A stretch of DNA of 64,000 nucleotides from Paraburkholderia panacisoli (lineage in GTDB: Bacteria; Pseudomonadota; Gammaproteobacteria; Burkholderiales; Burkholderiaceae). The translations under genes were made by a program, and so were the position numbers. How positions within the stretch are numbered: position 1 is the stretch's first letter; each line of letters opens with the position of its first letter. Shown here in pieces: positions 7,415-15,652 of this stretch. Below the pieces are notes generated by a model that was not told where the DNA came from, ran no database searches, and saw only the letters and a program-made list of their open reading frames with translations. The stretch lies in NCBI RefSeq assembly GCF_008369935.1, contig NZ_VTUZ01000007.1, forward strand, positions 248,001 through 312,000, given 5' to 3'.

Positions 7415-8481
7415 TGCGCATCGAACCCGTCTCGATGGACGACAGCGAGCGGCTCGTCGCCGAAGTCTCACAAGCACTCGCGAGCGGCACGCCGCTGGCG
7501 ATTCGCGGTGGCAACAGCAAGGCGTTTCTGGGCCGCGCGGTGCAAGGCGCGCTGCTCGACACGCGCTCGCATCGCGGCGTGGTCAGCTACGACCCGACCG
7601 AACTCGTGATTACCGCGCGCGCCGGCACGCCGCTCGCGGAGCTGAACGCCACGCTCGACGCCGCCGGGCAGATGCTGCCGTGCGAGCCGCCGGCCTTCGG
7701 CGGTGCGGCCACCGTCGGCGGCATGGTGGCGGTTGGGCTCGCCGGACCACGCCGGCCGTGGTCCGGCTCGGTGCGCGATCTGGTGCTCGGCTGCCGCGTG
7801 ATCACGGGCCACGCGAAGCATCTGCGCTTCGGCGGCGAGGTGATGAAGAACGTGGCCGGCTATGACGTGTCGCGCTTGCTCGCGGGCAGCTTCGGCTGCC
7901 TCGGGCTGATCACGGAAGTGTCGCTGAAGGTGCTGCCCAAACCGCGCGCAACCGCCTGCCTGTCGCTCGAACTCGACGCGGACGAAGCGCTGCGCGAACT
8001 GTCGGCATGGCGTCGCGCGGTGCTGCCGGTGAGCGCCGCGTGTCACGTCGACGGCCGTCTGCATGTGCGGCTCGAAGGCGGCGCGGGATCGGTGGCGTCG
8101 GCGCTGGAGCGGATCGGCGGCGAGCAGTTGGAGCCGTGCTTCTGGGACGACCTGCGCGAGCACCGTCTGGCGTTTTTCGACGACCCGCGCCGGCTGTGGC
8201 GTCTGTCGCTGCCGAACGCGTCGCCGCTGCTCGACTTGCCAGGCGCCACGCTGCTCGATTGGGGCGGCGCGCAACGCTGGCTGAAAAGCGATGCGCCGGC
8301 CGCGACGCCGCGCCAGATCGCGCACGCGGCGGGCGGCCACGCGACCTCCTTCACGCCGCACCCGGACGCCGAACCGTTCACGCCGCTGCCGCCCGCGTTG
8401 CTGCGCTTTCACCGGCAACTGAAGCAGCAGCTCGATCCGCGCGGCCTCTTCAATCCCGGCCGCCTGTACGCCGGGCTATGA
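7414..8481 (+). CDS. glcE: Glycolate oxidase subunit GlcE
   Basis: A 355-aa FAD-binding subunit of glycolate oxidase, homologous to the N-terminal half of GlcD. It shows AIRGGNSKAFLG near residue 30 and GCLGLITEVSLKVLPKPRA near residue 165. The start codon shares its A with the glcD stop codon. It is followed after 35 bases by glcF, completing the three-subunit enzyme. Confidence 0.93.
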   Translation: MRIEPVSMDDSERLVAEVSQALASGTPLAIRGGNSKAFLGRAVQGALLDTRSHRGVVSYDPTELVITARAGTPLAELNATLDAAGQMLPCEPPAFGGAATVGGMVAVGLAGPRRPWSGSVRDLVLGCRVITGHAKHLRFGGEVMKNVAGYDVSRLLAGSFGCLGLITEVSLKVLPKPRATACLSLELDADEALRELSAWRRAVLPVSAACHVDGRLHVRLEGGAGSVASALERIGGEQLEPCFWDDLREHRLAFFDDPRRLWRLSLPNASPLLDLPGATLLDWGGAQRWLKSDAPAATPRQIAHAAGGHATSFTPHPDAEPFTPLPPALLRFHRQLKQQLDPRGLFNPGRLYAGL

Positions 8482-8516
8482 AAACCTGAAGGCGATCCAC
8501 CGAAGGGAACACCAGC

Positions 8517-9794
8517 ATGCAAACCAATCTCAGCGATGCCGCCAAAACCCTGTCGCGCGCGGACGAAGCCGAACAGATCCTGCGCTCGTGCGTGCACTGC
8601 GGCTTCTGCAACGCGACCTGCCCGACCTATCAATTGCTCGGCAACGAACTCGACGGTCCGCGCGGGCGCATCTATCTGATCAAGCAGATGCTCGAAGGCG
8701 AGCCGGTCACGCAGAAAACCCAGCTGCACCTGGACCGCTGCCTCACCTGCCGCAACTGCGAAACCACCTGCCCGTCGGGCGTCACCTATCACGCGCTGCT
8801 CGACATCGGCCGCGCGGAACTGGAGCGGCGGGTCCCACGGCCCGCCGCCGAACGCCTGCTGCGCGAGGGTTTGCGCCGCGCGATCCCGCATCCCGCGGTG
8901 TTCGACGCGCTGCTGAAGACCGGCCGCGCGCTGCGGCCGTTTCTTCCGGCCGCGCTTGGACGTAAAATCCCCAAGCGTGGCGCCCGCCCGAAAGCGCGGC
9001 CGGCGCCGCGGCATCCGCGCACAATGCTGATGCTGGAGGGCTGCGTGCAACCCGCACTGTCGCCGAACACCAACGCGGCCGCGGCGCGCGTGCTCGACCG
9101 GCTCGGCATCAGCATCGTGGATGCCGCGCAGGCGGGCTGCTGCGGAGCGACCGATTATCATCTGAACGCGCAGGAAGCCGGCCTCGCGCGCGCACGGCGC
9201 AATATCGACGCGTGGTGGCCCGCCATCGAGGCCGGCGCCGAAGCGATCGTGCAAACGGCGAGCGGCTGTGGCGCGTTCGTCAAGGAGTACGGGCATCTGT
9301 TGCGCGGCGACCCGCGCTATGCGGCGAAAGCGCAGCGGGTCAGCGAACTGGCGCGGGACCTCGTCGAGGTGCTGGCTCGCGAGCCGCTCGACGCCTTGCA
9401 AACGGATTCACAGGCGAGTTCAGCAATGAATTTAGAAGCAGCATTGCCGGCCGAACCGCCAGCGCAGAAGCAGCGGCGCATCGCGTTTCACTGCCCCTGC
9501 ACGTTGCAGCATGCGCAGAAGCTGGGCGGCGCGGTCGAGTCGATCCTGCAACGGCTCGGCTTCGATCTGACTGCGGTGCCCGATGCCCATCTGTGCTGCG
9601 GATCGGCGGGCACGTATTCGATCACCCAGCCCGAGCTTGCGCAGAGGCTGCGCAACAACCGGCTCGATGCGCTGGAGAGCGGCAACCCGGAGTTGATCGT
9701 CACGGCCAACATCGGCTGCCAGACGCATCTGGACAGCGCTGGACGCACGCCGGTGCGTCACTGGATAGAACTTGTAGAAGCATCCTTACCATAA
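8517..9794 (+). CDS. glcF: Glycolate oxidase iron-sulfur subunit GlcF
   Basis: A 425-aa protein with two N-terminal [4Fe-4S] motifs (CVHCGFCNATCP and CLTCRNCETTCP) and two C-terminal CCG domains (CCGATDY, CCGSAGTYS). It accepts electrons from GlcD/GlcE and probably passes them to quinone at the inner membrane. GAAGGGA before the ATG is a good ribosome site. A short low-similarity insert near residues 300-315 separates the two CCG halves. Confidence 0.95.
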   Translation: MQTNLSDAAKTLSRADEAEQILRSCVHCGFCNATCPTYQLLGNELDGPRGRIYLIKQMLEGEPVTQKTQLHLDRCLTCRNCETTCPSGVTYHALLDIGRAELERRVPRPAAERLLREGLRRAIPHPAVFDALLKTGRALRPFLPAALGRKIPKRGARPKARPAPRHPRTMLMLEGCVQPALSPNTNAAAARVLDRLGISIVDAAQAGCCGATDYHLNAQEAGLARARRNIDAWWPAIEAGAEAIVQTASGCGAFVKEYGHLLRGDPRYAAKAQRVSELARDLVEVLAREPLDALQTDSQASSAMNLEAALPAEPPAQKQRRIAFHCPCTLQHAQKLGGAVESILQRLGFDLTAVPDAHLCCGSAGTYSITQPELAQRLRNNRLDALESGNPELIVTANIGCQTHLDSAGRTPVRHWIELVEASLP

Positions 9795-9813
9795 CCGAGA
9801 CAGGACATTCATC

Positions 9814-10218
9814 ATGCTGAGCAAACCCGTGTTGACCATCGCCGAAACGACCCGCATCCTCGAAGCCGCCCGCGCGGAAGCCGGCAAGCATCAGTGGGCC
9901 GTCGCGATCGTCGTGGCCGACGACGGCGGCCATCCGCTCGGCATGCTACGCCTCGACGGCAGTGCGCCGGCCAGCGCGTATATCGCGACCGAAAAGGCAC
10001 GCACCGCGGCGATCGGCCGCCGCGAGACCAAGGTCTACGAAGACATGATCAACAACGGCCGCACCGCATTCCTGAGCGCACCGCTGCAAGGCACGCTGGA
10101 AGGCGGCGTGCCGGTGATCGTCGACGGCCATGTGGTCGGCGCGGTCGGCGTGTCGGGCGTCAAGTCGGATCAGGACGCGCAGATCGCCAAGGCCGGCATC
10201 GCGGCGATTGCTGCTTAA
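9814..10218 (+). CDS. glcG: GlcG/HbpS-family heme-binding protein
   Basis: A 134-aa single-domain protein of the GlcG/HbpS (DUF336) family, often found in glycolate operons with no settled enzymatic role. The typical glycine-rich C-terminal part (GGVPVIVDGHVVGAVGVSG) is present. The start has AGGACATTC just upstream, 19 bases after glcF, so it is co-transcribed. Heme binding is known for relatives; here it is inferred only. Confidence 0.85.
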   Translation: MLSKPVLTIAETTRILEAARAEAGKHQWAVAIVVADDGGHPLGMLRLDGSAPASAYIATEKARTAAIGRRETKVYEDMINNGRTAFLSAPLQGTLEGGVPVIVDGHVVGAVGVSGVKSDQDAQIAKAGIAAIAA

Positions 10219-10326
10219 GACCGGATGCCGTTCGCAACGGCGCTCGCACATCGATTCAACTAAACCGTTGCAACCCCGCGGACCGATGCCCCCTCATCGG
10301 TCCCATTCAGACAGATGGAGCAGTCG

Positions 10327-12501
10327 ATGACTCAGATGAACCCGCGCGGCGGACTGCAGGTCGCCGCCAATCTCGACCAGTTCGTCGAAACCGAAGCCCT
10401 GCCCGGCACCGGAATCGACAGCGCCGCATTCTGGTCGGGCTTCGACGCCCTCGTGCACGAGCTGGCGCCCAAAAATCGCGCGCTGCTCGCCGAGCGCGAC
10501 CGGCTGCAAACCGAACTCGACAACTGGCATCGCGCCAATCCGGGGCCGGTGCGCGATTCGCGCGCGTTCCGTGCGTTTCTCGAAGGCATCGGCTATATCG
10601 TGCCGACGCCGGCCCGCGTCAAAGCCACGACCGACCACGTGGACACCGAAATCGCCGAACAGGCCGGCCCGCAACTGGTGGTGCCGCTGTCGAATCAGCG
10701 GTATGCGCTGAACGCGGCGAACGCGCGCTGGGGCAGCCTGTACGACGCGCTGTACGGCACCGACGCGATTCCCGAAGCCGACGGCGCGGAAAAGCAGAAG
10801 GCGTTCAACCCGGTGCGCGGCGCGGCGGTGATCGCTTACGCGCGCAAGTTTCTCGATCAGGCGGCGCCGCTCGCAAACGGCTCGCATGCCGACGCGACGC
10901 GCTATAGCGTCGAAGGCGGCAAGCTGGTCGTCGCGCTGAAGAACGGCACGAGCGCGCTGCAAACGCCCGCTCAATTCATCGGTTATCAGGGTGACGAGAG
11001 CGCGCCGTCCGCGGTGCTGTTCAAACACAACGGCCTGCACTTCGAGATCCAGATCGACGCGAACGATCCGATCGGCAAGTCGGATGCGGCGCACGTGAAG
11101 GACGTGGTGGTCGAAGCGGCGGTGAGCACGATCATCGATTGCGAGGACTCGGTCGCGGCCGTGGATGCCGACGACAAGGTGCAGCTCTATCGCAACTGGC
11201 TCGGCCTGATGAACGGCGATCTGACCGAAGAGGTCTCGAAGAACGGCAAGACCTTCACGCGCCGGTTGAACGAGGACCGCGTGTATGTCGCCGCGAACGG
11301 CACGGCGCCGGTCGTGCTGCATGGCCGCTCGCTGCTGTTCATCCGCAACGTCGGCCACCTGATGACCAACCCGGCGGTGCTGATGAAAGACGGCGGCGAG
11401 ATTCCGGAAGGCATTCTCGACGCGGTGATCACCACCTTGTGCGCACTGCGCGACCGCAAGAACCAGCTGAATTCGCGCACCGGCTCGATCTACATCGTCA
11501 AGCCGAAGATGCACGGGCCGGCTGAAGTCGCGTTCGCGAGCGAACTGTTCGCGCGCGTCGAAGACTTGCTGAAGCTGCCGCGCAACACCATCAAGATGGG
11601 CATCATGGACGAGGAGCGCCGCACCAGCGTGAACCTGCTCGCCTGTATCGCCGAAGCGTCGGAGCGGGTGGCCTTCATCAACACGGGCTTCCTCGACCGC
11701 ACCGGCGACGAGATGCACTCGGCGATGGAAGCCGGCCCGATGATGCGCAAGGGCGACATGAAGTCGAGCACGTGGATTGCCGCGTATGAGCGCAGCAACG
11801 TGCTGGTCGGCTTGAGCGCGGGTCTGCGCGGACGCTCGCAGATCGGCAAGGGGATGTGGGCGATGCCCGACCTGATGCACGCGATGCTCGAACAGAAGAT
11901 CGCGCATCCGAAGGCCGGTGCGAACACCGCATGGGTGCCCTCGCCGACCGCCGCGGCGCTGCACGCGCTGCACTACCACCAGATCGACGTGCAGGCGGTC
12001 CAGCAGGAACTGGAGCGCACCGACTATGCGAAGGTGCGCGACGAACTGCTCGACGGCCTGCTGACGATTCCGGTGGTCGAATCCGCGAAGTGGAGCGACG
12101 ACGAGATCCGCAGCGAAATCGACAACAACGCGCAAGGCATTCTCGGCTACGTGGTGCGTTGGATCGACCAGGGTGTGGGCTGCTCGAAGGTGCCGGACAT
12201 TCACAACGTCGGCTTGATGGAAGACCGCGCGACGCTGCGTATTTCGAGCCAGCACATCGCCAACTGGCTGCATCACGGTGTGGTGAAGCGCGAACTCGTC
12301 GAAGAGACGTTCAAGCGCATGGCGAAGGTGGTGGACGAACAGAACGCCGGTGACCCGAACTACACGCCGATGGCGCCGAGGTTCGACACGATCGCGTTCA
12401 AGGCCGCGCTGGCGCTGGTGTTCGAAGGCCGCCAGCAGCCGAGCGGCTATACGGAACCGCTGCTGCACAAGTTCCGGCTGGAAGTGAAGAAGCAGGGTTG
12501 A
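10327..12501 (+). CDS. glcB: Malate synthase G
   Basis: Condenses glyoxylate with acetyl-CoA to malate, consuming the product of GlcDEF. At 724 aa it has the length of the monomeric G isoform. Signature regions include [13 protein letters not shown] and [15 protein letters not shown] around residues 430-465. An in-frame ATG at 10315 exists, but GGAG at 10317-10320 correctly spaces the ATG at 10327. It is the last gene of the glc run and is followed by a strong bidirectional terminator. Confidence 0.95.
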   Translation: MTQMNPRGGLQVAANLDQFVETEALPGTGIDSAAFWSGFDALVHELAPKNRALLAERDRLQTELDNWHRANPGPVRDSRAFRAFLEGIGYIVPTPARVKATTDHVDTEIAEQAGPQLVVPLSNQRYALNAANARWGSLYDALYGTDAIPEADGAEKQKAFNPVRGAAVIAYARKFLDQAAPLANGSHADATRYSVEGGKLVVALKNGTSALQTPAQFIGYQGDESAPSAVLFKHNGLHFEIQIDANDPIGKSDAAHVKDVVVEAAVSTIIDCEDSVAAVDADDKVQLYRNWLGLMNGDLTEEVSKNGKTFTRRLNEDRVYVAANGTAPVVLHGRSLLFIRNVGHLMTNPAVLMKDGGEIPEGILDAVITTLCALRDRKNQLNSRTGSIYIVKPKMHGPAEVAFASELFARVEDLLKLPRNTIKMGIMDEERRTSVNLLACIAEASERVAFINTGFLDRTGDEMHSAMEAGPMMRKGDMKSSTWIAAYERSNVLVGLSAGLRGRSQIGKGMWAMPDLMHAMLEQKIAHPKAGANTAWVPSPTAAALHALHYHQIDVQAVQQELERTDYAKVRDELLDGLLTIPVVESAKWSDDEIRSEIDNNAQGILGYVVRWIDQGVGCSKVPDIHNVGLMEDRATLRISSQHIANWLHHGVVKRELVEETFKRMAKVVDEQNAGDPNYTPMAPRFDTIAFKAALALVFEGRQQPSGYTEPLLHKFRLEVKKQG

Positions 12502-12558
12502 AGCCGCTTGTTGCCGGGCCGCTTCGCGTGTGACGACTCGCGCAGTGGTTGAAATAAA

Positions 12559-12591
12559 AAACGGGCGCCGTGTGTGATACGGCGCCCGTTT
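12559..12591. terminator. Bidirectional terminator between glcB and galU
   Basis: Perfect 13-bp stem AAACGGGCGCCGT/ACGGCGCCCGTTT with a 7-base loop. A-rich sequence before it and T-rich after it allow use by both converging genes. Confidence 0.88.
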
Positions 12592-12655
12592 CTATTCAGA
12601 CGGGTTTTTCGTGCGGTACTTCTTCGCGCCGTGGCGGCGCGCCGCGCTCAACCCC

Positions 12656-13561
12656 TCACGCCGCTTCAGCCGTGTACTCAGCCTGCGTGTTGTTCTGCAT
12701 ATACGCGTGTAGATACGCTTCGAAATCCGCCTTCACTTCCGGATGGCGCAGCGCGAACTCCACCGTCGCCTTCAGATAGCCGAGCTTGCTGCCACAGTCG
12801 AAACGCGTGCCGAAGTAGCGATATGCGAGCACCTGTTCTTCGGTCAGCAGCGATTGCACTGCGTCGGTCAATTGCAGTTCGCCGCCCGCGCCGGGCTTCA
12901 ACGCGCGGATGTGCTTGAAGATGGTCGGCATCAGCACATAGCGGCCGACCACGCCGAGGTTCGACGGCGCATTGTCCGGCGCCGGCTTCTCGACGATGCC
13001 CGACAGCTTGATCACATTGTCTTCCCACTCGCGGCCGTCGACCACGCCGTACGAACGGCTGTCCTCGCGCGCGATGGTCTCGACGCCGATCACCGAGCTG
13101 TGATAGTGGTTGAAGGTGTCGACGAGCTGGCTCATCACCGGCTTCGAGCTGTGCAGCAGGTCGTCGGCGAGAATCACGGCGAACGGGCTGTCGCCCACCA
13201 GTTTCTCGGCGCACAGCACCGCATGGCCGAGACCCAGCGCTTCGGCCTGGCGCACGTAGAAGCAGTCCACGTTGGCCGGCTTGATGCTGCGCACCAGATC
13301 GAGCAGCTTCTGCTTGTTGCGCGCCTCGAGTTCGGCTTCGATCTCATAGGACTTGTCGAAATGATCTTCGATCGCGCGCTTGCTGCGGCCCGTCACGAAG
13401 ATCATCTCGGTGATGCCGGCGGCGATCGCTTCCTCGACCGCGTACTGGATCAGCGGCTTGTCGACGATCGGCAGCATTTCCTTGGGACTTGCTTTGGTAG
13501 CCGGCAGGAATCGTGTCCCGAGGCCCGCTACGGGAAACACGGCTTTGGTGACTTTCAGCAT
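12656..13561 (-). CDS. galU: UTP-glucose-1-phosphate uridylyltransferase
   Basis: Makes UDP-glucose, the donor for glucose and, after oxidation by BceC, glucuronic acid in the exopolysaccharide. The 301-aa protein has the nucleotidyltransferase motif GLGTRFLPATKASPKEM at the N-terminus. Starts at 13561 (MLKVTKAVF) and 13570 (MPTMLK) are both possible; the former is the common Burkholderia form. In cepacian clusters the corresponding gene is called bceT. It may also serve general metabolism, since I see no other copy in the window. Confidence 0.93.
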   Translation of the reverse strand: MLKVTKAVFPVAGLGTRFLPATKASPKEMLPIVDKPLIQYAVEEAIAAGITEMIFVTGRSKRAIEDHFDKSYEIEAELEARNKQKLLDLVRSIKPANVDCFYVRQAEALGLGHAVLCAEKLVGDSPFAVILADDLLHSSKPVMSQLVDTFNHYHSSVIGVETIAREDSRSYGVVDGREWEDNVIKLSGIVEKPAPDNAPSNLGVVGRYVLMPTIFKHIRALKPGAGGELQLTDAVQSLLTEEQVLAYRYFGTRFDCGSKLGYLKATVEFALRHPEVKADFEAYLHAYMQNNTQAEYTAEAA

Positions 13562-13888
13562 GGTAGGCATTCCCACATCGGTTAGAAATTGGTGTGTCCG
13601 CGGACCTGGCGGCCAATTGGTGACTATTGGATATCGCCGCAAAGACTAGCAAAAAAAACAGTCCGTTTCACGTGCGAATTTTTCTCCGTCGAATTAAAAA
13701 ATCGACTCGTCTTCGCTATGCCAGATAGTGGAAAATAACAGGAAAAAATGACATATTTCGATCGAATTATTTTCCGGCAATTCCGAAAATTTTACGAGCG
13801 CGGCTGCCGGTCCGCGGAGGGCGAGAGTGCCGCGATTATAAATCGCCAGCGTGAATCGCGGCGCGGCGCGGGCAATGCCGCCCGCGCG
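13562..13888. other. AT-rich region upstream of galU
   Basis: It holds an A/T-rich stretch near 13640-13800 that probably includes the galU promoter. I see no gene or clear operator. Confidence 0.45.
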
Positions 13889-14032
13889 TCAGTCGTTTTC
13901 GTCGACGGGCGGCAGCTTACCCGGATTCATCCGGTAACGGCGGATAGGCTCGTTGCGCAGCGCCTCCCGGTACGCAGACGCGGCGACTAGCATCAGCAGC
14001 ACGGCGATGCCGGCGAGTATGTGCAGGTTCAT
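13889..14032 (-). CDS. Small membrane protein, 47 aa, unknown function
   Basis: A short reading frame starting at ATG 14030-14032 behind AGAGGTG, a good ribosome site. Residues 2-20 form one hydrophobic helix (NLHILAGIAVLLMLVAASA), followed by a basic stretch (YREALRNEPIRRYR) and an acidic end (PVDEND). This is the layout of a single-pass inner-membrane protein with a short cytoplasmic tail. I do not recognise a family. It lies between galU and an acyltransferase at the edge of the exopolysaccharide locus, in the same direction as galU. Confidence 0.55.
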   Translation of the reverse strand: MNLHILAGIAVLLMLVAASAYREALRNEPIRRYRMNPGKLPPVDEND

Positions 14033-14272
14033 GACTTCACCTCTGGTCAGGAAAATCCATGCTTTAAATTAGCACGACAAAAGCGGCAAATAATTCAATG
14101 CTGCATCTGCTCATGCTCAATTACAATTCGTCACAAAATCCTTATTCAATTCAAATGCGGCGGGCATTTTTTTAGCGTTTTTTTGCGGCTTCCGTGCTCT
14201 AGCATGTGATGCATCGCGGGCGCGCACGGCGCCCGGCAATCCGCTTTTTTCCGTTCAGAATAAGGACCGCGC

Positions 14273-15484
14273 ATGAGCGACTCAGCACTGGAAGCCGCCG
14301 GCTCATCCCTGCCCCTCTCCCCGTCCCGCCCGCTCGAAGCTTCACGTACGCGAGACGAAGCGCGCGCCGACAGCGCCGGCAAGGAGCATGTGATCGACGC
14401 GATGCGCGGCTTTGCCGCGCTGCTGGTCGCGTATTTTCATTGCCGCCAGGTCGCCTGGGTCGGCATGCAGGCTTTTCACCAGAGCGTCGGCCATGCGTTC
14501 AGTCTGAGCGCCATTGCCGCTTATCTGACGTTCCCGATTGCGTGGGGCTCGGCGGGCGTGCCGATTTTCTTCGTGATCAGCGGCTATTGCATTCATCGCG
14601 GCGGCGCGCTGCGTCTTGCCGGCAATCCCGCTTACCGGCTCGACACCGCGAATTTCTGGGTGCGCCGCTTCGCGCGCATCTATCCGGTGCTGCTGGCGGC
14701 GCTGCTGCTGACTTTCGCGCTCGACTGGTTCAGCCTGCAATTGCCGCCGGTCAGCCACAAGATCCGTGAGATCGGCTTGCACGCGTTCCTCGTCAACCTG
14801 TTTTCGCTGCAAGGGGTGGCAGGCAAAACCTATGGTTCGAACGGCGCGCTGTGGACGCTGTCGCTCGAAGTACAGTTCTACGCGATCTATCCGCTGCTGT
14901 TCGCGCTGCGCCGGCGCATCGGCATGACGCCCGTGCTCGCGCTCGTCGCGCTGGTCAACGTGGTGTCCGCATATGCGCTCGAACGCCACGACATCCAGTT
15001 CTTCACGTCGTACTGGTTCGCCTGGACGCTCGGCGCGTGGATCGCGGATGCGAGAGCCCGCAGCACGGCGCAAACGCGCTCGTCGCTGTGGCTTTATGTG
15101 CTGGCCGCGGGCTTTATCGCGCTGGGCTGCGCGGCGTTTCGTTTCGGCCAGTACGGCGCGTTCCAGCTGTGGGCGCTCGGCTTCGCGTTCTATCTGTACA
15201 AGGCGCTGGAGCGCCCCAGCGGCGCGCGGCGCGAAACGTTCGGGATGCGCGTGCTGTCCCGCTTCGGCGACTTCAGCTTCTCGCTGTACCTGATCCATCT
15301 GCCGATCTTCGTGCTCCTGTCGTCGCTGCTGTTCCGCTCGTCGCTGCAGATGTCGATCTGGCCGTCGTTCGGCTACATGCTGGTGGCCGTGCCGGTCGCC
15401 TATGTGTTCTACCGGCTCGTCGAACTGCCCGCGATGAAATGGTCGGCCAGCTTCAAACCGAAGACCGCGCGAGCTTCGCGATGA
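14273..15484 (+). CDS. Membrane acyltransferase family 3
   Basis: A 403-aa integral membrane O-acyltransferase of the OafA/NodX type, predicted to add acetyl groups to polysaccharide units. After a 40-residue charged N-terminal extension come IDAMRGFAALLVAYFHC, GVPIFFVISGYCIH and about ten hydrophobic segments. TAAGGA precedes the ATG. It stands alone on the plus strand opposite bceR. Cepacian is acetylated, and the position agrees with the gene called bceS in related clusters; that name is from memory of gene order. Confidence 0.88.
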   Translation: MSDSALEAAGSSLPLSPSRPLEASRTRDEARADSAGKEHVIDAMRGFAALLVAYFHCRQVAWVGMQAFHQSVGHAFSLSAIAAYLTFPIAWGSAGVPIFFVISGYCIHRGGALRLAGNPAYRLDTANFWVRRFARIYPVLLAALLLTFALDWFSLQLPPVSHKIREIGLHAFLVNLFSLQGVAGKTYGSNGALWTLSLEVQFYAIYPLLFALRRRIGMTPVLALVALVNVVSAYALERHDIQFFTSYWFAWTLGAWIADARARSTAQTRSSLWLYVLAAGFIALGCAAFRFGQYGAFQLWALGFAFYLYKALERPSGARRETFGMRVLSRFGDFSFSLYLIHLPIFVLLSSLLFRSSLQMSIWPSFGYMLVAVPVAYVFYRLVELPAMKWSASFKPKTARASR

Positions 15485-15496
15485 GCACTTCGCGAT

Positions 15497-15533
15497 AAAA
15501 AAACGGAGCGAAGGTCCGTGGACTTTCGCTCCG
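15497..15533 (-). terminator. Terminator after bceR
   Basis: Stem CGGAGCGAAGGTCC (15504-15517)/GGACTTTCGCTCCG (15520-15533) followed on the minus strand by seven T residues. It can end the minus-strand bceQ-bceR transcript and perhaps the facing acyltransferase. Confidence 0.72.
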
Positions 15534-15652
15534 CTGCGCCAACGACAAGGACGGCCGTGTCCTTGCCTAACCACGCGTCAAACCTGTTACGTCGAACTCG
15601 CGTCGGCCAGTCCTGGGAGTGAACTTGCATCCCCCAGGCTGTCCGGCGCTTT

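Noticed and set aside
10294..12468. 724-codon minus-strand open frame
   Set aside because: Exact antisense of the malate synthase gene; low-complexity Arg/His-rich translation typical of high-GC shadow frames.
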